Of a DNA stretch of 60,000 bases, positions 13,496-24,600 are shown piece after piece. The notes below the pieces were generated by a model. The model searched no databases. It was not told the origin of the DNA and was given only the letters and a program-made list of their open reading frames with translations. Numbering within the stretch: the stretch's first letter is position 1; every line of letters begins with the position of its first letter. The DNA is from Takakia lepidozioides (taxonomy: Eukaryota; Streptophyta; Takakiopsida; Takakiales; Takakiaceae): contig CM060733.1 of assembly GCA_030704615.1 (NCBI GenBank), forward strand, positions 12,402,001-12,462,000. The letters are read 5' to 3'. The position numbers and the translations under genes were made by a program.

Positions 13496-15827
13496 ATTAT
13501 AAGTGTGGTTATTTGTGCCACATGCACATCGATTCTCAAATGCACATCATAGTGGAAAGGATATGGAGGAGAGATCCCCCTGACATGGAAAGGAGCCTTG
13601 TCTATTCAGGTAGACTGGGATGGCAAAGTGGCCCTGATACAGTGTGCAAAGGCCATGGGAATTCAACGCTTTGTATTTTTCTCAATTCACAACTGTGAAA
13701 AGCATCCTGAGGTGCCCCTCATGGAGATTAAGCGATGTACTGAGGCCTACTTGGCTGATTCGGGCCTCAACTACACTATTATCCGTCTGTGCGGGTTTAT
13801 GCAGGCATTCCCCATATCCTTCCTTTCTCACCCAATGTTTACCTTTCACGTTGCCTGAAGTTTAGCTAGTACTCTGATTTTAATGCGAGAGAATGGGTTT
13901 AGTGGAGGTGCCATTGTATTGCAATTCTTGTTTCATAAGCAGGTTGTGTTATCACATTATGCTAAGTTTGTAAGTTAGGCTTTTCGACAGCTGCACAATT
14001 TTAGTGGCTTTAGTCAATGTACCCTTTAGCAATGTCTGTTTCATAACAACCGTTAGAAGACTCATTTTAAATTAAAGGGTCACGACTGGTGCAGGGTGTG
14101 ATTTCACAATATGCAGTTCCAGTCCTAGAGGACAAATCTGTCTGGGGTACTGATGCACCCACTCGCATTGCCTACATGGATACTCAGGTTTCGCTTTCAT
14201 ACCTTCCAACCATGACTTCGTTATATCTACTCCTTCCCCCACCCACCCCTTTTTCTCTCAAAGAGATGTATTCCTGAACTGCCAGACTTGCTGTTGCAAC
14301 AGGACGAAACTTTTGACCATAGACCGCATAGGATGCTGTTTGGTCGACAAGCCTAGTAAGGAACTGTCATATTCTCTCAGAGCCAATGGTGTCTTGCTCA
14401 CAAGATTGATCATTACTTGAGTTTATTCTAGGTGTTGAGTGCCACTGAAGGATAGGAATTTCCTCAGCAGTCTTCAGCACTACAAAGTATTTTCTTATCA
14501 CCAGTGTTATGGTTCTTGCTATATCCTGACACACCATACAGTATGTTAGGAGCTACTACATAAGGAGCAATGGACTGAAGGTGGGAATGGGGCTTGTGCA
14601 GGATGTTGCACGCCTCACTTTGACAGCATTGCGTAGCGACAAATCAGAGCGCCGAGCATTGACATTTGCTGGCCCTCGGGCTTGGACCACCCAAGAGGTA
14701 CTCCTGTCTTTCCCCTTTCTTGTGTTCTGGGTTAACCTTGCCAGTGACCTTCTCAGCATGCCCATGCTTGGCATATCCTGCTTGCATCAGAGTCCATGTA
14801 ACCTATCTTGTTGAAGCAAATTGCAGGGATAGTTCTGGGCTGAAACTTCAATTGGGTTTCCTGCTCTAAGGTTTCACTGTACCAGGCTTATGAGTGTTAC
14901 GCAAATTTGGTCTGCTTGGCTCGTGATTTTTGGGGCTGCTCAAGCAAGCCAGTCTCCATACCTTCTGATCAGCTTTGACCCCGTTCAGCATTCTCTGAAT
15001 TTTCCTGATGCATCACTTAAGAACAGATAGTGGTTGGGTTCGTACGACTCTGCTCTAGCTATTTAATGTTGAATTCTAGGTATAGTGTCGCTTGGGCCAA
15101 TGGTTAACTGCTTGGTGGAAGCAGGTGATTGCCCTGTGTGAGCGGCTGGCTGGGCAGGATGCCAAGGTCACCACTGTTCCAGTTGGTGTGCTTAGATTCA
15201 CTCGTGTGCTCACACGTCTTTTCCAATGGACCACTGATGTTGCTGACCGCCTTGCATTTTCAGAGGTAACAAAACCTGCACTTACTTTCTGTCGTTGTTT
15301 TGTTCCTTATTCATAGAGGTGTGTCCTTCTAGATTTTCTGTGCTTTAATCTTAATCCTTCTTGTATCAGCATTCCAGATGGGGTGCCCGCAACTTGCTTG
15401 TATAAGGAAGAAAGGAAGACAAGAGGGGGTTGTTTGTTTAAAATTTCGAGAAGGGGGACATAATGATTGTATGCAAGAGCAGTCCATGCTTTCTCATCTT
15501 ATAAAGGTTGTCTTCATGTTAGCAAAGGGGTTCAAATCTACAGCTTTATAGCTGTCCCACATGCCAGAAAACATCCCAAGTACTACCGTTTTCACGCTCA
15601 GATGCTTGTCCACTTGAGATGATTAAATGAGTTTGGTGTATGCACTGCAGGTTCTCACAAGCGATGTTGTATTTTCAGCACCTATGACAGAGACTTATAA
15701 TTTGTTAGGAGCCGACCCCAAGGAGACCACTAGTTTGGAGTTGTATTTGCAGGAGTACTACTCCCAAATCTTGAAGAAACTCAAGGACTTGAAAGCTCAG
15801 TCCAAGCAAGGGGATTTCTACATCTAA
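11830..15827 (+). CDS. HCF244: HCF244-like PSII assembly factor (atypical SDR, NmrA/Ycf39 family)
   Basis: Eight exons: 11830-12031, 12384-12619, 12979-13077, 13610-13804, 14095-14187, 14602-14697, 15125-15265, 15651-15827; 1239 nt, 412 aa. HCF244 is the plastid homologue of cyanobacterial Ycf39, an NAD(P)-binding protein needed for translation initiation of psbA and early PSII reaction-centre assembly. A long Ser/Ala/Arg-rich transit peptide (exon 1 and the start of exon 2) precedes the Rossmann glycine motif [13 protein letters not shown]. Conserved family blocks follow: [35 protein letters not shown] and the basic C-terminus [12 protein letters not shown]. Length agrees with land-plant HCF244. 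The fourth intron (13805-14094) must start with GC rather than GT to keep the conserved MQ-G junction. Expression is nuclear with import into the plastid stroma. Confidence 0.95.
13250..13372 (-). repeat. Short dispersed repeat (family A), full copy
   Basis: About 120 bp in the third HCF244 intron. Its reverse complement matches 24517-24652 and 50950-51070, sharing AAAGGTAGT, ATGGCCACAA and CTTATGAGTACATT in the same order. A shorter second copy follows directly at 13373-13437. Two copies sit next to GA/CT tracts. Class (SINE or MITE) unknown. Confidence 0.65.
13434..13491 (+). repeat. (GA)n microsatellite
   Basis: About 28 consecutive GA dinucleotides in the third HCF244 intron, preceded by a short GT run. 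Open frames through it on either strand are artefacts. Confidence 0.95.
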
Positions 15828-16404
15828 AACATACCGCGCTCAGCTTTGTGGGTCAAAAGGTAGGGCAGGGAGCAATTTTAGTGGGCATTCCTGACCACTT
15901 CCAACCATCGCAAACGTATTCATGAATGTCACTGCCAGCAGGTAAGTGGTAGAGTGGCACGGGTTCCCCAAGGGCTCATTTTATATGATGCAAGTTTAAG
16001 GAATAAGCCCTTGTTGGCTTGTAACATGATTCATACCAGCATTCTTCGTTGTGTACCATTGTCATTATTTTTTCTTCGAGTGAATTATATTTGGACATTC
16101 TCTTTCAATGTCCAGGAGAAGCTGCTACCAACACGTGATCGCAAGAATATACTTTTGAACTCTAGTCTTCTCAAATGCTCTCAGATGGAAACCCTTCCTG
16201 CTTTGATTATCCTCAACGGGGGTATTATTTTTTCCTGTATTTCTTGTTTGTCAGACTTTCACTTGTCATATTTTTAGTTCATTCACAACCACTGCATAAA
16301 TCTTTGTTCCTTCAATTTAAGTTTTCCACTGCCCCTTGACCATAGCCCATTGCCCCTTGACCATTTTGGGAGAATGGCCAGCACAAAAGAGAGAGAGAGA
16401 GATG

Positions 16405-16450
<46 letters not shown>

Positions 16451-18951
16451 AGTTTGTTAACATTTCAGAAGAGGAACAAGCCGATCTAATTAAGCTAGGA
16501 GAGAGTAACCTTGCTGGGCACAAGGGGGAACATCCGGGGAAACAAAAGCATAACAGCATCTGAAACATATTCTTCGAATATTCTAGTAAAGAAACGGATG
16601 TCAGCGGATTCTCATTTCACCATGGAATGTTTTTGGGATATTCGTGGAAGGCGAGGAGTATTCCCAACCTCTAGTAAAATAAGTAGACAACCCTGTTTAC
16701 ATTACGGGTATGTGGCATTCTCTAATTTGTTACTTCAGTAGAAAAGTAAACAACCCTGCTTACATTATGGGTATGTGCATGTTATAATTAGTTACCTTCG
16801 GCGTAACCTAATGCCTATCGCCACGTGGGAGACAGGATGCCGCTTCCTCCTTCACGGTCTGGATCATTACACGTCTAACTCCCGATGCTATGCCACTGGC
16901 TAGGGCATGCCATGCCACGCGTACATACCATACATGTCTCAAAACTATTGTGCATTTAATTATAATTAAAAAAAGTTTATACTTTTTACCAGTATACAAT
17001 CGAGGTCGTGAATCCAAGTACTGTAACAGTTTCAGGATGTCGTTCGGGCCATGAGGTGGAGGTGAAGCTTTTAAGTATTATCCGGAGGGCTCGCAGACAG
17101 ACAGGGGCTGCTGCTGTGTTGACACTGTGCATTTGCGGTGTTGGATTCAGAGGCCTCCACCTCCCTTCTTCCCATTCTGCTTGTTTCTTTAAGAAAAAGG
17201 GTCCCAGTTACTCTGACTTTTTCCCTCAACAGATGACTATATAACTGTCATAAGATACTTTGTGCCACAATTCAAATTTCTCTGTCTATGTCTCTGTCTC
17301 TTCCCTTTCCTCCCTCTTTCTCTCGGTTTCATTCCCTTTGACAACACCCACAGTCGGAAACTGCAGAATTTATTGGTGTAGAGACTCGCACCTTCTCTGT
17401 TGCGGCCGTCAAAATTGGTTGTATTCTATTCTGACAGTGTCTTCAATGCTGTAAAGAGCACAAAGGGGGTAGAAAGGTGTGAGACCCACAATTCAGGCCA
17501 CCAGCTCTGCTCCTGGCCTCCTTCGTCTTTCGCTCCGGGTATGGTATAGTCTTTACCTGTGATGCTTTCCTTCAAGCTCTCATCCGTCGTTTTGCATGCT
17601 ATATCATTTGGCTCATTGGAAAACAAATTAGTCAAAAACAATCCTCGCAAAAAAATATCTGAACACTAAGTTTGTAGACACCCTTGCATGCGTCGTATGA
17701 CTTGGGAAGTTGGGTTCCAATCTCTATTTCTTCTCATCTCTTTCAAATTCGAATGGGGTCTCAAAGATATGTTGCCTTTGTTTCATGGAAATTGGGTGTC
17801 TGGTCACTCAACCTTGTCCCCTCCTTCTTCAGGTGTTCTGTCTCATCTGCTGGGCGAGGCATGGATGCACGCCTCGGCAGTAATGGCATTTCCACAAACC
17901 TTTGTATCAACCTATACGGTAGCGTGACAGAGGCAGGGTATTGTTCTTTAAACTAATGTGCGACGTCGAAGTAGACCCAGCCCTTATTCAGACATCAAGC
18001 TATACGCCGTCGGACTCAAACTCATCCATCAAAAGAAGCCGCTAGTCACTTTCTGAGCTGGAACTTGTGAATGCCTTAGTGGTGTACATGCACAAAATGC
18101 CAATCTGAGTGCAAGCTATTTGGGCCTCAGTCAGTGGTTAGGAGTTCCTAAACCAACTCGTCATCCTGTGAATGCATGCCTGTGCCCTGTGACTTATGTT
18201 GCTGGTTTACGTGTGCCTATAACTGTCTTTGACAGTGTCACCCAGCAGTGCAACCATTCACACAGCCCCATTTGTAGCAACTATAGCTAGAGCGCTGTAG
18301 CAGCAGTGCTGGAATGAACCAGTATTTAATAAAACAATGTGCAATTCCCCGGGATTCCATTGTCATCGGCAGTGCACAAGAGGTGTGACAGGATTGGATT
18401 AGACTCCTACACCCTGATAGTAAAGGAGGGTCAGTATTCTGTGGGGACTATCCCCTCAGGGTGCATCACAGCCAAATGTCCACAGAGACTGGTGCATTAG
18501 TACATGTGCATTTCTTCTCTGTCTTCACACGTGTACTGCTAGAGTCCAGTGTACTTAATTTTCTCTTTCTCAGTACAGGTATTAGCATCATTCTTGATAT
18601 GAAATGAACATTTCATTTTCTGTGATCTGATGTCTAGCACATGCACTAAGGCAATTTTGCACTAATAGTTAGCTCAATCCTTATGGCCTGTTCAAAGAGG
18701 CCCAGTAGCCCCTGGGTGCTACACCTGCGGAGTATATCAGACCGAACCCTCCAGAATAACAAGTAAATTCTCTCAATGAAGCTTTTCCTTTTTAGTTTGT
18801 GTGAACATTGGGAGTACTTGACATCTTGGCTGTTTCTCTGGCATGCAGACGTATAAGTGGGAGCCTATCTACTCTGTCCATCCCAAGATGCAGGTGTTGT
18901 ACCACAGCGTTGAAAACCGTAGGGCGCGTGGGTAATGCAAAGGACTATGCT
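15828..18951. other. Intergenic region between HCF244 and the DUF1997 gene
   Basis: No coding exon recognised over 3.1 kb. The left part should include the HCF244 3' UTR, the right part the promoter of the next gene. It contains a (GA)n tract at 16388-16449 and a 19-bp sequence duplicated just before it (GCCCCTTGACCAT repeated at about 16330-16365). Confidence 0.45.
16388..16449 (+). repeat. (GA)n microsatellite
   Basis: Imperfect GA tract with GATG and GATA interruptions near its left end. Confidence 0.93.
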
Positions 18952-20584
18952 ATGGCCAGCCTCCAGACAGCGTTGTTGGGTTACTGCCAATTATCTACTA
19001 GTCATCCCCGTAGCCAGTTTCCTAGGAAAGTAAAAAGTTCAAATGAATGGAAGGCTCCAAAAAGGGGGACAAAGTGTGCTTCTCTACGGACCAGGGCTTC
19101 AGCCGACGACCATGTCACCTTCTCCTCCAACTTCAGCACCGACCTTCCCCTTTATGAATCGAATCGAGTAAGAGCCTAAAAGTATGTGCTGATTGAGGGA
19201 TTAGACATGCCTGACAAATTTTGTGATATGGAGCCATGCGTTAGCACCTGAAAAGTGTGTGAGAGTGAGAGAGCATACTCTCTATGCCTGCTCTAACCCT
19301 GTGAATATAGACTTCATGTCCAGCTTAGAGCTGAACAAGTACAGGGCAGGAATGGGTTAGGGGAGGGAAAAGGTATTTTTAGTGTCCACATTCCTGGGTC
19401 TTGCTCCTTTTCTGTAGATTGATATATATTCAAGAATACATTCTCTACACCGGTTTTTGTCACATGTAACCGCATGACCACATCCTCGTTTTCAGGTTCC
19501 ATTTGAACAGTACATGGGAGACCAGCAGCGCCTGTTCAATGCACTGTTTCCAGATGGACAACGCCGTGAAAGACTCAATAATGTAAGATTCTCTTGAAGG
19601 GTATTCTTGTTGCTTTTATCTGCCTACTCCTCTTGACCAGTGGTTGAAGTTAGAATAAAAGGATTAGCTCAAGAGTGTAGTCCATTGTATCAGGACATGG
19701 TACTTGCACTGTTGTTTTAGCTGATCATGTCCATCATATATGTTGTTTTGAGCAAGTATGGTAGCAAATTGATAAGAATGCTCTGTGGTACAGGACGAAT
19801 GGAGGATCCATATGCTACCTCTTGAGTTCTTCTTCCTTTCTGTAAGGCCTGTAGTGGACATGCGTATTGTGCTCACTGCCCCTGAAGCTGGCGACACTGA
19901 AAGAGTGACGCAGATGCTCACACTGCAAGCGGTAGGACCAATCATACTCTGTGGTTCTCATCCAGTTGCTACTTCTGTATTTACAAGTTTCAGTAGGAGT
20001 GCCACAGACTAAGACTTTCACTATTTTTGGTTCATTCAGACAAGGTGGGACCTACAAGGGCTCGGCTATATGGTGAAGCAATCCGACTTTGTGTTGGATG
20101 TGAAGGGATGCCTGTATCCTGAGAGAAGAGGTCTCTCCTCAAGACTCAAGGGCCAAATGAATCTGAGATGCAGCTTGGTTGTACCTCCATCGCTGGCACT
20201 AATGCCTCATGGAGTAATCGAGGGTGTGGGTAGTGCGGTATGTGCTTCCACCTCTATACCCTTCTTTTCCCTCTTCATGTTGCTGTACCTTCGCTCCACC
20301 CCACCAAGGGCAATGTCTTTGGACTTCGTGGACTTGACAGGTGCAATAATCTAATGTTTAACCATTGCTTGTGTGTTTACTCCACCACTTGGATAAAGCT
20401 AGTTGTCAAGGGAAGGGGAGATTATTTGAATCTTTTTATTTAAGGGTGTCTGATAAAGAAATCTGTAATGCAGGTTTTGACCCAACTGCTACAGTCAATG
20501 AAGGACAAAGTGAATAATCAGCTTCTTGATGACTACAGAGAGTATGTGCGTGAGCAGTCAGCAGCAGCAGTACCGACGAGCTAA
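18952..20584 (+). CDS. DUF1997 family protein, predicted plastid
   Basis: Five exons: 18952-19167, 19496-19582, 19794-19931, 20040-20237, 20474-20584; 750 nt, 249 aa, all junctions phase 0. I recognise the DUF1997 family of plants and cyanobacteria from the run of conserved elements: a start resembling 'polyester' lipid-binding-like beta strands (FSTDLPLY, VPFEQYM), a middle block WRIHMLPLEFFFLSVRP, and RWDLQGLGYM followed by a hydrophobic beta strand LRCSLVVPPSLALMP. The first ~65 residues are rich in Ser, Thr, Lys and Arg and look like a chloroplast transit peptide. Molecular function of the family is not established. The start is the first in-frame ATG after the upstream open frame. Donors GTAAGA, GTAAGA, GTAGGA, GTATGT and CAG acceptors are good. 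Confidence 0.85.
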
Positions 20585-21090
20585 TGAATTTCCTTCAGGG
20601 AGAAATCAAATCGGCATGTGCAGTGAACATACTGGAATGATTTGACACCACCCTCTATCATCTCTTCATATGGGTGTTTGGAAGGAGGGCCACAGTACAT
20701 GGTAATGGGGGGCCCTTTCAGTTTTAGTACGCTCATACTGGTGGTGGCATTTGCTTACTTCACCTTTCACCCCACTAAAAAATCTTCACCTCGTTTTTGG
20801 AAATATTGTAAATGGACCTGACCATTTGAATCTAGGCTATTTCAGTGCTACAAGCAAGCCTAGTATAATGTACTCATGAGATCCCGGTGGTCATAGACCA
20901 CAATTGAATGTGGGCTGCAACACCCTCCCCTCCGTCTTTATTTTGCCAGGTCCAGTTTCAGAAAGTGAGGACCTTACTTGAAGTAAACCTTATGATTGCC
21001 ATGTGACATCTCTCAAAAAGTAGAATTTTTTTCTCCTTTGACTATTTGATTTTCAGTCACTAGACAGTAATTAACTGGTTGCACTTGAGA
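20585..21090. other. 3' flank of the DUF1997 gene
   Basis: No coding exon. A fragment of dispersed family A (TGTACTCATGAG followed by GGTCATAGACC) lies at about 20868-20905 in minus orientation. Confidence 0.45.
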
Positions 21091-21352
21091 AGGTAGCCAA
21101 GTGGTTGGGTATTTGTGCCTTGCCTGTGCATAACCTGGGTGATATTGGGTTCAATCTTTCAACATGTGCCTTCAATTGGGTTCAATCCTTCAACATGTGC
21201 CTTCAATTGTCCATTGGCCCATCGATGGGTTGTGTGTTGAGCAGTTTCAAATCCATGCTATCTAACGACTGCAAAGTTAGAACATCCTCTTCAGCCCGCA
21301 TAATGGTCAATAGTAAATTCATTGGACATTAAAGAAGCTTGTACCTGGTTGG
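21091..21352 (+). mobile_element. tRNA-derived SINE-like element
   Basis: A pol III A-box-like segment (GTAGCCAAGTGG, 21093-21104) is followed 45 bases later by a B-box-like GGGTTCAATC (21147-21156). The B-box block of about 31 bp is tandemly duplicated (next copy from about 21177). The body, ending near TTAAAGAAGCTTG, recurs without the head at 31795-31905. It cannot fold into an intact tRNA, so it is called a SINE rather than a tRNA gene. Confidence 0.6.
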
Positions 21353-21657
21353 AAGAACTTACCATGTGCGGTTTCACTATTTAGAGTTGAAATTGAGGGT
21401 GAAACCAACTCAAAAGGTATATTGGAATGAAAATAAATATTGTATATAATGGAACCTCTTCCTCATTATGGCACCTCAATGCTTAGTAATGTAAATGTTA
21501 GTATAGGGCAGCCAATATACATCAATACTTGTATCCTCCTTTCATAACATGTCATATGGGATGAATTCATGAACCCATAGTTTTTTCTCTCATGATTGTA
21601 TCTCCATGATCCTTGCATTTGCATGGAATGGTTGAGCTTTGCCCAAGTGCAAGAACT

Positions 21658-24600
21658 TCACATAAGCACCTCAGTTTGAATGGACCTCTCTCTCTTCCGA
21701 ATAGCCTCATAAAGATCATAATAAGACACACTGCGCTTAATTCTTTCATCTGCTTCCAATCTCTTTTTAGAAACTGGAGAGCCAGAGGAGGATGACCCAT
21801 CTTCAAGAGTATGCCCAACTGAAGCCTTCTCCATCTGAGTGGTAAAAGCTTCCACAATAAAGGCAACTACTACATTCAGGGTGAAGGCCACTGCAATTGC
21901 CCAGAAGGCTATGAAAAAGAGACGAGACGAAACTGACCCAGTTGCAGCTGCATATGCGTCCATGAACACATACCAGTTATTCACCACACAAAGGTTGAAG
22001 GATGTAACCATCGACGATGCGTAGTCATTGTAGTTGAAAGCAAAGAATCCCCCATTTGCATACTCCGAGTTTTCTAAAGATGGGTTGCCAATGTAAACCT
22101 TGCCTCCAAAAATATACATACCAGTTAGAGAGAAGAGGGAGCAGACAAGAAATTGTAGCGCAAGAATTGGTGCAGTAGTGGGTATCAAGTGGATGAGAGT
22201 TTGAGCCATCAACTGCCAGTAAGAGATGAGCGTTACCAGGACGAGCACACGAAGTCCCCGTGCTATAAACATCCAGGATGCCCTGTGCCCAAGCCCCAGA
22301 AAGAGGGTTTTTCTCAGTTCATGATGCATGTGCTTTGAATCTGCATTCAAGTCCATAGCGGGGTATGGCTGTCTACAGAGCACACTATAAAACCATGAAC
22401 TACATACAGTGGTGTTTGTAACTAAATATGACAATTCACCATCTTTCGATATTAGATGTTGAGGAAGGCTACAGCTTTACTCCAATTCTCTCTGTCAATT
22501 GAAAATGCAAAGCATAGAAGTAACAAAACTATCAATGTGGGATGTATCAAGTGACGAGTCAAGACAGCTGTGTTTGGCATACCAGTGGTGCTCAACCAGG
22601 TGCACAAAGGATGCAGTTTGGGCAGTGAGCACGAGAATAGTGAGAAGCAAGTCAAAACGATTCCAGTTACTGTGCCAGTAAGCTTTCCAACCATGAACAC
22701 TTATTTTGAGTATCGCATCCAGTAGATACACCCACCCTGGGGTCCCCACATGCAACAGAACCCTCACTTAGCGCTCAATATTGCAGTACTTGTGGATTGT
22801 AGCTTATACGCTGCTGGTACTAGAAAAGAGGTAAGAGAAACCTACCATAGACTTGGATCATATTACTACCCTCAGGAAACAACGCTGCATTCAATGAACA
22901 AATTCAGTCAGGCACCTTAGCTGTTGTGATGGTACATACCAAAGACAAACTCTATAGTCACCAACATGCTTCTTAAAGCATCATCTTTGACCTGCAACAC
23001 CAATAAAATTGTTAAAACGTGGAAACATGTCTTGTAGGTGACATCTGCTGAAGACACTGGAACTTAATTAGTTAGCAACTAACTAGGACAGATAGTGTAA
23101 TGACCACATAAACCTGTATTTGTGAAGACAATTACTTATAAACAACTGACGCCTAACTCCCCTACAGCCTCTACTGGCATGTTCTCTAGACTTGGAGTGG
23201 GGTGCTTTTCATTCCTACAACCTGGACAGTTTACCTGGTTTCATATTAAAACAATGGATGACCACCCGGGATTGTATCATCCCAACACTCACGTTATCAC
23301 GTCGGCTTCATAATCCGATCTTCAAGTTCTCAACTTACCTTTTAGCTCCAGTAATAGCCACACTGCTACACATTCTTGGCTCAACTCGGCTATCTTGTCC
23401 AGTCAAACCAACATGGTGGAAAAGAACAGTGGTCATAAACAACAGAAAGCCACAAGCAATATGAAAAGTGAGATTGCCCCACCTCTATCTCACAGATTGC
23501 CACAACCACAGAAGCCAGAGTAGCTGACCAGATGAAGAGGTCATAGACAGGGTGTCTGACATAACACAAACAATGGAGCCCATCAACAAACTTGGTTCCC
23601 TGTTTCTGTAGACGTGGTGGCTGTCGACCAACCTCATTAGCAATTACATCACAAAGCTCCTCAAATTCATCCTGCCATATTTTGAAATCACCCCGCCTGT
23701 CAAGATCTAGAAACAATTGGCGTGTGCGTTCCCGGAAGTCGGATATGTGTCTGCATGAAAGCATGACCCAATGGAAGTTAAAAAGGCAGGAACTGCAATG
23801 TGTACATCATATATCTGTGGTGTACTGACTCGTGCAACCAACCAGTGATACTTCAAAGACACAAACAAGTTCTACTGACCCTCCATCAATTCTGGACAGC
23901 ATAGAACTCAGCCAATTTGACTGACATCTACTGTGCACCTTGGGCCTCCTGCGGCACAATAGATTTCTTGCTCTGTATATACCATCCTCACTGTCTCTTC
24001 CCTTTCACCACCATTCACCAAATCGACCTATGTGCTGGAAGAAAGCAATAAAGAAAGAAAAGGGCTTTACGAATCTACCAGAAGCCATGGGTAGCATGAA
24101 AGAAAAGGAGTGCCAAGGCAGGTAGAGAGGGAAAGAGGTATTCCATAAACTTGAATTCCCATACCAAGAGTAGCGATTATACATATTGACCATTTTGATT
24201 GTTGCCTATGGTATACTCTTCAAGGCATTTAGCCCGACAGGATTTCAACTGGTCTCAGGCAAGTTGTGGAGGATTTCCCCACTTCTGTCAGACTGAACTT
24301 GTCTTAGTGCCCACTCATAGTCATCAGCAATCCGCCACAGGAAATTGAGTGTAAATGGGGTTGGTAGAGACATCAAGTTGGAGAACACAGGTTTGGTTCC
24401 AGCATCGCTAAAATGCAAGCAATCCATCGACATCACCTCCCCAGGAAGGGCTTCTTGACTCAGAGGATATTTGGAAAGCCCAAACTATTTGTTTATATCA
24501 AGGTAAATCACACTACTGGAGTGAGCCCCTCACAAAGGTAGTGCCTATCCCCTATGTTTCCGTCCAAACTGAGCATGGGGTCTATGGCCACAAGGATACA

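Noticed and set aside
13426-13545. ORFs of repeated Arg-Glu or Ser-Leu
   Set aside because: Direct translation of the (GA)n microsatellite.
21091-21165. tRNA gene
   Set aside because: A and B boxes are present, but acceptor and anticodon stems do not pair; better explained as a SINE head.
23350-23400. Possible TPC exon IAELSQECVAVWLLLELK
   Set aside because: Its donor leaves the wrong phase; direct splicing 23483 to 22991 gives the family sequence EFVFGWVYLLD.
24245-24436. Minus-strand stretch ending GEILHNLPETS as a TPC linker exon
   Set aside because: No donor in the required phase; exon 24662-24789 splices directly to 23750 and gives the expected EF-hand 1 to EF-hand 2 spacing.
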